Below are positions 1 through 7,370 of a stretch of 64,000 bases of DNA, piece after piece; the stretch's first letter is position 1, and each line of letters begins with the position of its first letter. The position numbers were made by a program, and so were the translations under genes. The notes under the pieces are model-generated. The model was not told where the DNA came from and made no database searches. It saw nothing but the letters and a program-made list of their open reading frames with translations. This DNA is from Palsa-504 sp963753225 (GTDB lineage Bacteria; Actinomycetota; Actinomycetes; Streptosporangiales; Streptosporangiaceae), in NCBI GenBank assembly GCA_963753225.1, contig CAVWBQ010000010.1:116376-180375 (forward strand), given 5' to 3'.

Positions 1-100
1 AAGGTCCTCGAGGTCGATGTCAGCCGGAGGACAACACTCCAGCGGGCCAGGCGCAGGGGGGACGCGGACCGGCGCAGCCGCACCCAGGGGAGGGGCAGTT

Positions 101-247
101 ATGCGAGTCATGGCTAAGATCACGATCCCGGTCGAGTCCGGTAGCCGGGCGGTCAAGGACGGGAGCATCGCGCTGACGTACGGGCGCGGCCACTATGGGT
201 ACCGGGCATCCAGGGTCGTGGTGACGCGTCCGGTGGCGATGTCGTAG
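101..247 (+). pseudogene. Possible 3'-truncated small conserved protein
   Basis: A GGAGG-type ribosome binding site stands about 7 bases before an ATG at 101. The first residues read MRVMAKITIPVESGSRAVKDGS, minus a good match afterwards. The MKITIPVExGxRAxxDGxLP-like opening recalls a family of roughly 90-residue actinobacterial proteins of unknown role, from memory only. After about 20 residues the similarity stops and the frame runs into the 3' end of the convergent carbonic anhydrase gene, so the remainder appears lost. It could also be a chance frame. Confidence 0.3.
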
Positions 248-732
248 ACGTGGCCGGACACGCTCACCTTCGGTGAGAGCAAGGGCGAGGCGAGCAGGCG
301 CTCGACGTCGGCCTTGACGGTGGTATGCGGGTCGGCGACCGCGGAGGCGCCCAGTGCCGCCTCCGGGACTCCGGTCGCGTCGGCGGCCCGGCGCCGGAAA
401 TCAGGGTCGGCGAGAAAGCCGGTTCCGCACTGCGTGTGGTGAACGACCGCGACCTCGAACAGCGTGTCCGCCGGGCCCTCGCGGCCGAACAGCTGCTCTG
501 CGAGGAATGCCAGGTAGGCGATGTCGTCGATGACGGCCGGGGTGACGCGTCCTCCCGCGTTGCGGATGACGGGAGCGTCTGCGAGCTGAAGTCCGAGGAC
601 GATGGCGGGGTCGACCCGGTGGTCGAGGCAGGTGACGACGAGCACCTGCGCTGTGGGCAGGCCGAGCGCCACCGGGGTGTAGGTACGGGCGAACTGCTCG
701 TTGCGGCCGAGCAGGGGGGTCATCCTGGTCAT
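193..732 (-). CDS. Beta-class carbonic anhydrase
   Basis: A 179-residue protein expected to interconvert CO2 and bicarbonate in the cytoplasm. The beta-class zinc site is visible: Cys35-Leu-Asp37-His-Arg39 (the C-x-D-x-R motif) and His99-Thr-Gln-Cys102 (H-x-x-C). Length and spacing fit the short actinobacterial carbonic anhydrases. The ATG start overlaps the stop of the upstream hydrolase by 4 bases (ATGA), so the two are probably translated from one message that starts next to the TetR operator. The fold assignment is secure; physiological substrate demand is not inferable. Confidence 0.9.
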   Translation of the reverse strand: MTRMTPLLGRNEQFARTYTPVALGLPTAQVLVVTCLDHRVDPAIVLGLQLADAPVIRNAGGRVTPAVIDDIAYLAFLAEQLFGREGPADTLFEVAVVHHTQCGTGFLADPDFRRRAADATGVPEAALGASAVADPHTTVKADVERLLASPLLSPKVSVSGHVYDIATGRVTTTLDARYP

Positions 733-1820
733 GCTGGTTCCGTTTCGTGTCGAGGGGCCATCTCGGCGGTGGCGGGGACCGGGGTGCCCACGCCGTGGCG
801 GACCGCGATGTCACGGATGGCCGCGGCGAGGAGGTCCGGGTGTTCGCTGGTGGTCAGGTGGCCGCCGGGAAAGGTCAGGACTTCGGCCTGGGGCACCCGC
901 TCGCGGGCGGCCGGGATCTGCCGGTGCTCGTAGGGGTCCTCGTCGCTGCCGCCGACGTAGAGCCCGACCGCGCCGTCTAGCTCGCGGGCGATCGCGGCCA
1001 GATCCCAGCGTTGCGCGTGGCGGCCGTGCTCGCTGACGAACCCCGCGGCGTTGTGCAGGAACGCCGCTCCGTCCCGGCGGGTGACCGACGACCATAGCTC
1101 GCCGAGTTCTTCCGGGGCGGGACGGTAGCCGCGGGAGTACATGCGCGCCTGCGTCATCGCAGTGGCGAACACGCGCGGCGAGCGCTGCGCCCGCTGCATT
1201 CCAAGTGCGCCCAGCGGGGTGCGCAGCAGCGGCGTACCCCGCCACGGGTGCGTGTGCGCGTCAGCGAACAGGCCGCCGTTCACCATGAACGCGGCCGTTA
1301 TCACTGGCCCGGCGGTGCCGCGAGAGGCGGCCCGCTCCGGCTGGCGGCGTTCCGGCTGGCGGCGCAGCAGTTCGAGCAGAGCCAGTGACGTGTAGTCGAA
1401 GGTGACGACGACGGTACGGCGCACACCGTGGTACCGCCATAGCGCCTCGACCAGGTCCGCGCGCTCGAAGGTGGAGTACGGGTAGTCCCGGGGCTTGTCC
1501 GAGTCACCCTGCCCCACCGGCTCCGCGTACAGCCGCGGGCCGAGGTCGTCACCGAGCATCCGGTCCACCTGCGCCCAGCCGTAGGAGCCGTCCGGGAATC
1601 CGGGCAGCAGCGTGAGCCAGATCGTGTCCGCGTCCCGCTCCGCGCCGGCGACGCGCTCGAAGACCCGAAGCGCGCCCGGGGTCGCGACGGCCTCCTCCTC
1701 GGTCAGCACGCGCGCAGATTCCGGGTCGTACGGGATCCGCTGCCCGCCGCCGAACCATTCCGCCGCCGTTACCAGCGCCTGGTCCCGCCGTGGCGGATCC
1801 GTCGTGTTGTACCTGCCCAT
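729..1820 (-). CDS. Alpha/beta-fold hydrolase, epoxide hydrolase / haloalkane dehalogenase type
   Basis: A 363-residue alpha/beta hydrolase. An LLPGFPDGSYGW segment (residues 71-82) sits where the oxyanion HGxP motif is expected. The nucleophile elbow reads T-F-Asp142-Y-T, an Asp as in epoxide hydrolases and haloalkane dehalogenases rather than the usual Ser. The catalytic His is likely His321 in PGGHLTTSEHP. Residues 155-164 contain a five-residue duplication from a 15-bp tandem repeat. It is the first gene of a two-gene operon with carbonic anhydrase and is divergent from a TetR regulator, whose paired operator lies just upstream. The substrate is unknown; a lost dehalogenase or hydrolase activity cannot be excluded. 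Confidence 0.8.
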   Translation of the reverse strand: MGRYNTTDPPRRDQALVTAAEWFGGGQRIPYDPESARVLTEEEAVATPGALRVFERVAGAERDADTIWLTLLPGFPDGSYGWAQVDRMLGDDLGPRLYAEPVGQGDSDKPRDYPYSTFERADLVEALWRYHGVRRTVVVTFDYTSLALLELLRRQPERRQPERAASRGTAGPVITAAFMVNGGLFADAHTHPWRGTPLLRTPLGALGMQRAQRSPRVFATAMTQARMYSRGYRPAPEELGELWSSVTRRDGAAFLHNAAGFVSEHGRHAQRWDLAAIARELDGAVGLYVGGSDEDPYEHRQIPAARERVPQAEVLTFPGGHLTTSEHPDLLAAAIRDIAVRHGVGTPVPATAEMAPRHETEPA

Positions 1821-1842
1821 CGGGAGCCTCCCTCAGTATTTA

Positions 1843-1885
1843 GTGGACACTGTACACATTAATCAAGATTGTGGACGCTGTCCAC
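1843..1885. promoter_or_regulatory. Paired palindromic operator in the hydrolase/TetR divergent promoter
   Basis: GTGGAC-gct-GTCCAC at 1871-1885 is a perfect 6-3-6 inverted repeat. A second copy with one mismatch, GTGGAC-act-GTACAC, is at 1843-1857. Centres are 28 bases apart, nearly three helical turns. The pair lies between the hydrolase start at 1820 and the TetR start at 1903, the usual place for an autoregulated TetR site. Binding is inferred from position and symmetry. Confidence 0.65.
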
Positions 1886-1902
1886 TTTGTTATCCTGTCG
1901 CC

Positions 1903-2565
1903 GTGACGGCCAGCCGATCAGCAGAGGTGAAAGACCAAGCTGTCGCGGAGCGACGGCGGCGTCCGCGAGGCGCCGTCCGCGACGGCCTGGTTGCCGCGGG
2001 GCTCGAGCTGGCCCGGACCGGCGGCCCGGACGCCGTGGTCCTCCGTGAAGCGACCCGGATGGTGGGCGTGGTGCCTAATGCCGCTTACCGGCACTTCGCC
2101 GACCGTGACGAGCTGCTGGCTGCGGTCTGCGCGGCGGCGATGGGCGAGCTCGCCGACCGCATGGCCGCCGACGTCGCCCGCGTGCCCGGCGAGCACGGCG
2201 ATGCCGCCGCGGCCCGCCGGCGACTGGGCGCGATCGGTACCGCGTACCTGGAATTCGCTCGTGAGGAACCGGGGTTGTTCGCGACCGCGTTCGCCTTGCC
2301 CCAGCAACACGGCTACGGCGCCCCGGACGACGGGACCGGGCGGGACCGCACGCCCCTTGGTCAGCTCCGCACCGTGCTCGACGAACTGGTCGACGCCGGC
2401 GTGCTCCGCCGGCAGCGCCGCGACGGCATCGAGTACCCCATCTGGTCCGCGGTGCACGGGCTGGCCGTGCTCGCCGGGCAAGGCCCCCTGCGCGACATCC
2501 CTGATGCCACCCGGCGGCACCTCGACGAGCTGACTCTGACCTTCATCGGCGAGGGCCTGGCCTGA
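1903..2565 (+). CDS. TetR/AcrR-family transcriptional regulator
   Basis: A 220-residue one-component repressor from a GTG start at 1903; the frame is open further upstream but that part crosses the operator and the divergent hydrolase, so it was excluded. The N-terminal helix-turn-helix spans about residues 22-72 and contains the typical NAAYRHFADRDELLAAV recognition helix segment. The C-terminal half resembles the WHG-type ligand domain. It is divergent from the hydrolase/carbonic anhydrase operon and a two-copy palindrome lies between them, so it probably represses both units until an unknown ligand binds. Confidence 0.88.
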   Translation: MTASRSAEVKDQAVAERRRRPRGAVRDGLVAAGLELARTGGPDAVVLREATRMVGVVPNAAYRHFADRDELLAAVCAAAMGELADRMAADVARVPGEHGDAAAARRRLGAIGTAYLEFAREEPGLFATAFALPQQHGYGAPDDGTGRDRTPLGQLRTVLDELVDAGVLRRQRRDGIEYPIWSAVHGLAVLAGQGPLRDIPDATRRHLDELTLTFIGEGLA

Positions 2566-2575
2566 TCAGGCTAGT

Positions 2576-3409
2576 TCAGTAGCGAAGCTCCGCTACGACC
2601 CCGTAGTGGTCAGATATCTGGTCCTGGTCAGGCGGGCGGACGCCGAGCCGCGCGCATCGGATCGGGTGCCCGACGCCGTGGCGCCGCGGCCAGGCGGAGA
2701 AGATGTAGTCGAAGCGCCGGTTGGGGTACAGGCCGATAGCGGCAAGGGGATTGCTGTTGGACCAGGTATAGCCGGGAGAGCCGTCTCCTGCCATCTCCCA
2801 GCTGTCGTAGAAGACCAGGCCGGGACTCGCGGGGGCGGAACGGCCGGTGAGCATCCTGATCTCGTCGGAATCGGGCCCGGCGTTGAAATCACCGCAGACG
2901 ATGACGAGATCGCGCTTCGGAGCGACTTCCTTGACGAACGACTCCAGCTGCCTCACCTGGGCCTGGCGGATGCCGCTGGCATCGAGTGGATAGTCGAGCA
3001 CCACCGCGAACAGCTGGATGGTCCCGCGCTCGCCATCCACCACGACATGCACGACCTCCCCGAAGCCCGCGCCGTCTTCCGAGCGCAACGGGAGACGCTG
3101 CGGCTCACTCATCGGCCACCGGCAAACCAGGCCGATTCCCGAGACCCAGTCCTCCTGCTCCCAGTCACCCGTGAAATGGTGGTACGGCAATCCGAGCCTG
3201 CGGGCAACCCGCTCAGGCTGGCTCGATTCGCCGCAGCGCCAGGCTTCTACCAGGCAGATCACGTCGGGCTCGACCTCGGCGAGGGTGTCCTCCAGGGCGG
3301 TCTGCCGAGTCTCCCACCGCGGCCCGTACCGCCCCCAGACATTCCACGTGACCACCCGGACGGCCGACTCCGCCAGCGAGCCATACGGGGCATAGGGATC
3401 GAAGGCCAC
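2576..3409 (-). CDS. Endonuclease/exonuclease/phosphatase (EEP) family hydrolase
   Basis: A 277-residue metal-dependent phosphoesterase of the DNase I-like EEP superfamily. Visible landmarks are the N-terminal VVTWNVWG (metal-binding Asn), VCLVEAW with the catalytic Glu, CGDFNAGPDS in the centre, and a C-terminal SDHYGVVAEL with the catalytic Asp-His. No signal peptide is apparent. It converges on the TetR gene with only 10 bases between, where a short GCCTGATCAGGC palindrome overlaps the TetR stop. Substrate (nucleic acid, phospholipid or inositol phosphate) cannot be told. A second EEP protein lies at 10001-10948. Confidence 0.85.
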   Translation of the reverse strand: MAFDPYAPYGSLAESAVRVVTWNVWGRYGPRWETRQTALEDTLAEVEPDVICLVEAWRCGESSQPERVARRLGLPYHHFTGDWEQEDWVSGIGLVCRWPMSEPQRLPLRSEDGAGFGEVVHVVVDGERGTIQLFAVVLDYPLDASGIRQAQVRQLESFVKEVAPKRDLVIVCGDFNAGPDSDEIRMLTGRSAPASPGLVFYDSWEMAGDGSPGYTWSNSNPLAAIGLYPNRRFDYIFSAWPRRHGVGHPIRCARLGVRPPDQDQISDHYGVVAELRY

Positions 3410-3480
3410 ACGGCAAGTATCGCAGTGGATACGGCGACGTCGCCCGGCCTGCCTGGCACGGCGGTGCGTACGATCCGGCT

Positions 3481-3942
3481 GTGACCGAAACGTGGAAGCC
3501 CTCGGCGCCGGGTATCTTGCGTCTGCCCTCGGGCAGGCTGGTGCGGGGCCGCGGGCTCAGCCGCCCTTTGCCGGACGGTCCCGTCCCGGCCCTCGGCGTC
3601 TACCTGCTCGGACGGCGCCCGCCCGTCGTGCCGTGGGAATCGCGCTGGCTCCTGTGGCGGGACTTCCGGCTGCCTGCCGTCGAGGCCGAGGTGCTCCCCA
3701 CGCTGACCGAGGCCTGGCGGCGCGCCGTGGCCGAACGGGTCGAGATTGCCTGCGCGGGCGGCCACGGGCGCACCGGCACCGCGCTGGCCTGCCTGGCCAT
3801 TCTCAACGGCGTCCCGGGCACCGATGCCGTCGCGTTCGTCCGCGAGCACTACGACCCGCACGCTGTCGAGACGCCTGGTCAGCGCCGCTATGTCGCCCGC
3901 TGGCATACGGCGCGTACGGGGCGTACGAACATGGGTACATGA
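3481..3942 (+). CDS. Protein-tyrosine/dual-specificity phosphatase family protein
   Basis: A 153-residue protein from a GTG start. The cysteine phosphatase P-loop is intact: Cys91-Ala-Gly-Gly-His-Gly-Arg97-Thr-Gly, matching C-x5-R-(S/T)-G, followed by a helix typical of dual-specificity phosphatases. A WRDFRLP segment lies where the general-acid Asp loop is expected. No signal peptide is seen, so it is likely cytoplasmic. Its stop overlaps the next gene by ATGA, coupling it to a nuclease-like toxin candidate. That linkage is unusual and could mean a role in regulating the pair, but this is inference. Confidence 0.8.
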   Translation: MTETWKPSAPGILRLPSGRLVRGRGLSRPLPDGPVPALGVYLLGRRPPVVPWESRWLLWRDFRLPAVEAEVLPTLTEAWRRAVAERVEIACAGGHGRTGTALACLAILNGVPGTDAVAFVREHYDPHAVETPGQRRYVARWHTARTGRTNMGT

Positions 3943-4589
3943 GCACAGACGGTCCCTCCGGCCAGCCGGAGGAGGAGCCCGATCGGCCGCGTGAAGACTG
4001 TCCAGCCAGTGAACCCGCCGACCATCACGCGTCATCGCAAATCCGGCCCGAGACGCGCACCCGGCAGGACTACTACGACGTCCTCAGGTCCGGGCGCGGT
4101 TACGAAATCGTCAGCTTCGCGGCATTGATGGGCGCGCGGCCCGCCTCGCAGCGTCACGAGTGGGAGATACCGCTAAGCCGGGGCGAGGTCGACCACTGCG
4201 GCCTCGGCGTGATCGATGAGCGGGCCAAGAGGTTTTCGGCAGCGGAACGCCGCATCGCAGAACACCTCGCCGACCCGGGCCCGGCGGTAGTTTCAGTGTC
4301 CGAAGGCTTCGGAATCTACGGACGCACAGCCGATGCGCGCATGAACGGTATACCTGTCGAGTTCAAGAGCCTTGATCCGGGCGCGAGCGACCGGACGGTC
4401 AAGGCGGCTCTCAACAGCGCCAAGGGGCAGGCCCGGCATGCCGCGATCGACGCCCGCGACTCCGGCCTGACCGAGGACCAAGCCCATCGCGGCATTCGGC
4501 GATTCATTGGAACCCCGCATGGGAACCGGCTCGACGCCGTGCTGATCATCGGGGACAACTACACCATCGACTGGAAGCGAGCCTGCTAG
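3939..4589 (+). CDS. CdiA-CT-like nuclease toxin domain protein (candidate)
   Basis: A 216-residue protein whose last 120 residues resemble the tRNA-nuclease C-terminal domains of CdiA-type polymorphic toxins: RHEWEIPLS (72-80), AAERRIAEHLA (101-111), then Asp132-x8-Glu141-Phe-Lys143-Ser, a PD-(D/E)xK-like core, and a C-terminal LDAVLIIGDNYTIDWKR. The first 40 residues are polar and low complexity. No signal peptide, RHS repeats or WXG/LXG export domain is present, so delivery, if any, is unknown. It is coupled by ATGA to the phosphatase and is followed 2 bases later by a small acidic protein, the arrangement of a toxin/immunity pair. Alternative: a housekeeping nuclease-like protein. Confidence 0.6.
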   Translation: MSTDGPSGQPEEEPDRPREDCPASEPADHHASSQIRPETRTRQDYYDVLRSGRGYEIVSFAALMGARPASQRHEWEIPLSRGEVDHCGLGVIDERAKRFSAAERRIAEHLADPGPAVVSVSEGFGIYGRTADARMNGIPVEFKSLDPGASDRTVKAALNSAKGQARHAAIDARDSGLTEDQAHRGIRRFIGTPHGNRLDAVLIIGDNYTIDWKRAC

Positions 4590-4591
4590 TC

Positions 4592-4990
4592 ATGTCACGG
4601 CAGACATTCATCTTCGTCGGCACTCAGGCCAGGGACCCTGACCTGGTGCACCTGGTCGAACAGGCGCTCGGCGGGACCTTCAGGTCCGAAGAGGGGAGCG
4701 ACCCCTACATCCGGGTCGGCACGATGGCGGTTTACGTCGGCGGGCACGAGTTCGATGACGACGACATCGCCTGGCCGGGCGGTTCGGACATCCCGCTGCG
4801 CAGCATGTACCCGGCCATGATCGAGTTCCGTGATACCGGCGGCGACCAGCAGCGCCAGCAGGCGGTCGCCGGGCAGGTCTTCGCCGCTCTGGAGTCGGCG
4901 GCCCGGTGGCACGCCGTGTACATCGACGATATGCAGAAGGTGCTGGACGGTTATCAGCCGCCTGGGGACGGGCCATTTCCCGCCAAATGA
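4592..4990 (+). CDS. Possible immunity protein for the adjacent nuclease-like toxin
   Basis: A 132-residue protein starting 2 bases after the nuclease candidate. It is acidic, single-domain and without membrane segments, with a run of acidic residues in GGHEFDDDDIAWPGG. This profile fits cytoplasmic immunity proteins that bind nuclease toxins, but no named immunity family is recognised. The call rests mainly on gene order. Confidence 0.5.
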   Translation: MSRQTFIFVGTQARDPDLVHLVEQALGGTFRSEEGSDPYIRVGTMAVYVGGHEFDDDDIAWPGGSDIPLRSMYPAMIEFRDTGGDQQRQQAVAGQVFAALESAARWHAVYIDDMQKVLDGYQPPGDGPFPAK

Positions 4991-5044
4991 TCAGCCGGTA
5001 ATATAGGTTGTTTCTGCCGGGCATTCACCCATCGGGAGCCAGCC

Positions 5045-5443
5045 ATGTTGCGCCGCATTCCGGTGATCGCCGCTTGTGCCGCCACGCTAGCATTCAGCGC
5101 GCTTCCAACATCTGCGGCGACCAGCCATGTTCATCGTTTCGGCATTCCCGGCGTGTACGGCGTCCACTCCTGGGGCACTTATTCTGGCGCAGGGGCGGGA
5201 ATCCGGGTGACCGTGTGCGTCGAGGTTACCGCGCCGAGTGTCTACGGTGCGGCAGCGGTCGGACTGGCGTTCGATTCCAGCTACCGGCATCACCGTAACG
5301 TCAGCACCGTGACCGTCGGCTATGACCACGCTCAGTGCCGGGCCATGGTGACGCGTTACACGAGCCACCTCGTCGTCGAGGCGTTGTCCGGGTACGAGAA
5401 CGGCAAAATCCGCCAGCGCGGCAAGCTCAAGCGCGTCTACTAG
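5045..5443 (+). CDS. Small exported protein of unknown function
   Basis: A 132-residue protein with a clear Sec signal peptide: MLRRIPVIAACAATLAF followed by an ALPTSAA-type cleavage region near residue 25. The mature part is beta-rich and basic and holds two cysteines (in VTVCVEV and HAQCRAM) that could form a disulfide outside the cell. A weak GGAG lies before the ATG. It is monocistronic, bounded downstream by a hairpin. No family recognised. Confidence 0.6.
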   Translation: MLRRIPVIAACAATLAFSALPTSAATSHVHRFGIPGVYGVHSWGTYSGAGAGIRVTVCVEVTAPSVYGAAAVGLAFDSSYRHHRNVSTVTVGYDHAQCRAMVTRYTSHLVVEALSGYENGKIRQRGKLKRVY

Positions 5444-5460
5444 CATCCTTGCTGTCAATT

Positions 5461-5707
5461 AATGTGACGCTCTACCGAACCTTTGAGCGCGTCATGAAAT
5501 AACCCGTTGCTTCGGGATTTCTGGCGCGCTGACGTGATAACAGCTGGGTCGATGTGCCGTTGGTCCGGTTAGAACAGGACCAACGGCACATCGACCCAGA
5601 ACCGCCGACCCCGCACCGCCGCCACGGCTACTGCCCCGCCCGCTCGCACCCGAGATCAGACCAGCGTGTTAATAACTGACGCGCCCTTTTGGATAGAGCG
5701 CCACATT
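5461..5707. repeat. About 247-bp nested inverted-repeat element (MITE-like)
   Basis: The outer arms are imperfect inverted repeats. The left arm, 5461-5494, begins AATGTGACGCTCTACC; the right arm, 5677-5707, ends GGATAGAGCGCCACATT. Similarity continues a few bases inward (TTATT versus TTAAT next to TGACGCG). Inside lies a perfect 23-bp hairpin at 5544-5599. No transposase and no obvious target duplication are visible. Size and ends suggest a non-autonomous mobile element, but a double terminator between two convergent genes is the alternative. Confidence 0.45.
5544..5599. terminator. Perfect 23-bp hairpin between convergent genes
   Basis: CTGGGTCGATGTGCCGTTGG... at 5544-5566 is exactly complementary to 5577-5599, with a 10-base loop. 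There is no U tract. It lies between the 3' ends of the exported protein gene (5443) and the NuoF-like gene (5781), so it may act as a bidirectional terminator, as many actinomycete hairpins do. Confidence 0.6.
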
Positions 5708-5780
5708 CATGGAAAAGCTAGCACGAGCACAACGGGCCTTTCGGCCATTCCGCGGGCCCTGAGGGCGCGCCGTGAGAGGC

Positions 5781-7370
5781 CTATCCGGCGGTGATCTGCT
5801 TACGGCCGCCGCCGACCAGGCCGGTGCGCAGGCTGGGGGCCGGAATGGCCGCCGGACCAGTGCGCGCCGGGGACGATCCGGCACTCGTGAGACGCAGGGC
5901 CAGCGCCGGGCACATGTGCACCGCCTGCTGCGCGTCCTTCTCCAGCCAGGCAGGCACCGGGATGTTGAGGATGACCGGGAAACCCTGTGAGTCCACGTGG
6001 ATGATCTCAGGCACCAGGTGCGCGCAGAGGCCGTGCCCGTGGCAGCGGGTCCAGTCCACCTCGAGGCGCTGCTGCTCTTGCTGCTCCGGGCCGCCGGGCA
6101 GCGGCAGCACGCCGCGGACCGGGCGGCCGCAAGAGGAGTGGAAGACGTGTGCCGCGAGGTCCTCGGTGAACACGTCGAGCGCCGAGAGCACGAACCTGGT
6201 CACGCCGTCCGGGTGAGAACAGGCGCCGCGGCCGGCCACCCCCGCGGCGGACCGCCTGGCCAGGTCGAGCGCCTCGATACCGCCCGATCCGTCGATCAGC
6301 GCCGCCAGCGCCCGGGCGATGGAAGGCAGGCCGAGCTTGCACGGCCCGCACTGGCCCGCGGACTCTCCGGCCAGGTAGCTGGCGATCCGTGACACCTCGC
6401 CCAGCGGGCAGGTCCCATCACCCAGCGGGAGCACGATTCCCGAGCCGAGCGTGCCACCGACGGCGGCCAGGCCTTCACGGGAGACCGGCACTACGTACGC
6501 CGTGCCGGCCGGCAGCCACATGCCGTGGTAGCCACCGACTAGGACGCCGTCGCCCGCCGGGGCTTGGCAGATGTCCAGGACCGCCGCCAGCGGAACACCG
6601 GTGGGCACTTCGACCACGGCCGGGTGGACGGCGGAGCCGCCTACGCTGAGCAGGACGGTGCCGGGCTCTTCCGGCATGCCGACCGCCGCGAAACGCTCGG
6701 GCCCGAGCAAGGCGAGCACCGCCAACTGGGCGAACGTCGACGCGTTGGACAGCAGGGTAGGCAGGTCCGCGACGCCGAAATCGCTGGCCAGGACCTTGCG
6801 TCCCGGAGGTACCGGCCGCTTGCCGTTGATGCCGCGGACCAGCGCGCCGGATTCTCCCGAGATGAACCGGTCGGGCATCTGGACCACGCGAGCTATCTTG
6901 CGCAGGCCGGGTTCGGCGGCGATGGCCGCTTCCATCGACCTGTTCGCTAGCTCGTTACCCGCGACTCCGATCACGATCTCCTCGGCACCGATGGCCTCGG
7001 CCACCAGCGCGGCACCGCTGAGGATGAGGTAGGGCGAGCGGATCATGAGCATCTTGTCCTTCGCGCTGCCCGGCTCGCCCTCGGTGGCGTTGACGACCAC
7101 GACGGGTGCGCAGTCGTGCGCCTCCGCGTTCTTCACGACCGCGCTGAGCTTGCGCGTGAAGGGGAAGGCCGCACCACCCTGACCGCGCAGGTCGACCTGC
7201 TCAGTCATGGAGATCAGTTCCTCGGCGGTGAGCCGGGGCAGCGGACCGAAGATGTCGCGGTGCGCTTCCAGGTCGAGCCGGGGCATCCGGTCGAGGCCGG
7301 CCGTCAGCCTGGCGGCTCCGATCCTCATGATCGTCGGCGCGTCAAGACCCCTGATCGGGCTCATTGCCAC
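5781..7370 (-). CDS. NuoF-like NADH-binding flavoprotein fused to a C-terminal ferredoxin
   Basis: A 529-residue soluble electron-transfer protein. LRGQGGAAFP (61-70) and NATEGEPGSAKDK (94-106) are the NADH/FMN-binding signatures of Complex I 51-kDa subunits. A SLBB-like segment follows, then SAGQCGPCKLG and GACSHPDG for an iron-sulfur cluster. There the first Cys of the usual S-C-G-x-C is Ala, leaving three visible ligands. The last 100 residues form a ferredoxin domain (RCHGHGLC...MCPALAL). The GTG start at 7370 has GGAGGT 5 bases upstream and overlaps the membrane gene by 10 bases. Likely passes electrons from NAD(P)H to the neighbouring haem membrane protein. Confidence 0.82.
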   Translation of the reverse strand: MAMSPIRGLDAPTIMRIGAARLTAGLDRMPRLDLEAHRDIFGPLPRLTAEELISMTEQVDLRGQGGAAFPFTRKLSAVVKNAEAHDCAPVVVVNATEGEPGSAKDKMLMIRSPYLILSGAALVAEAIGAEEIVIGVAGNELANRSMEAAIAAEPGLRKIARVVQMPDRFISGESGALVRGINGKRPVPPGRKVLASDFGVADLPTLLSNASTFAQLAVLALLGPERFAAVGMPEEPGTVLLSVGGSAVHPAVVEVPTGVPLAAVLDICQAPAGDGVLVGGYHGMWLPAGTAYVVPVSREGLAAVGGTLGSGIVLPLGDGTCPLGEVSRIASYLAGESAGQCGPCKLGLPSIARALAALIDGSGGIEALDLARRSAAGVAGRGACSHPDGVTRFVLSALDVFTEDLAAHVFHSSCGRPVRGVLPLPGGPEQQEQQRLEVDWTRCHGHGLCAHLVPEIIHVDSQGFPVILNIPVPAWLEKDAQQAVHMCPALALRLTSAGSSPARTGPAAIPAPSLRTGLVGGGRKQITAG

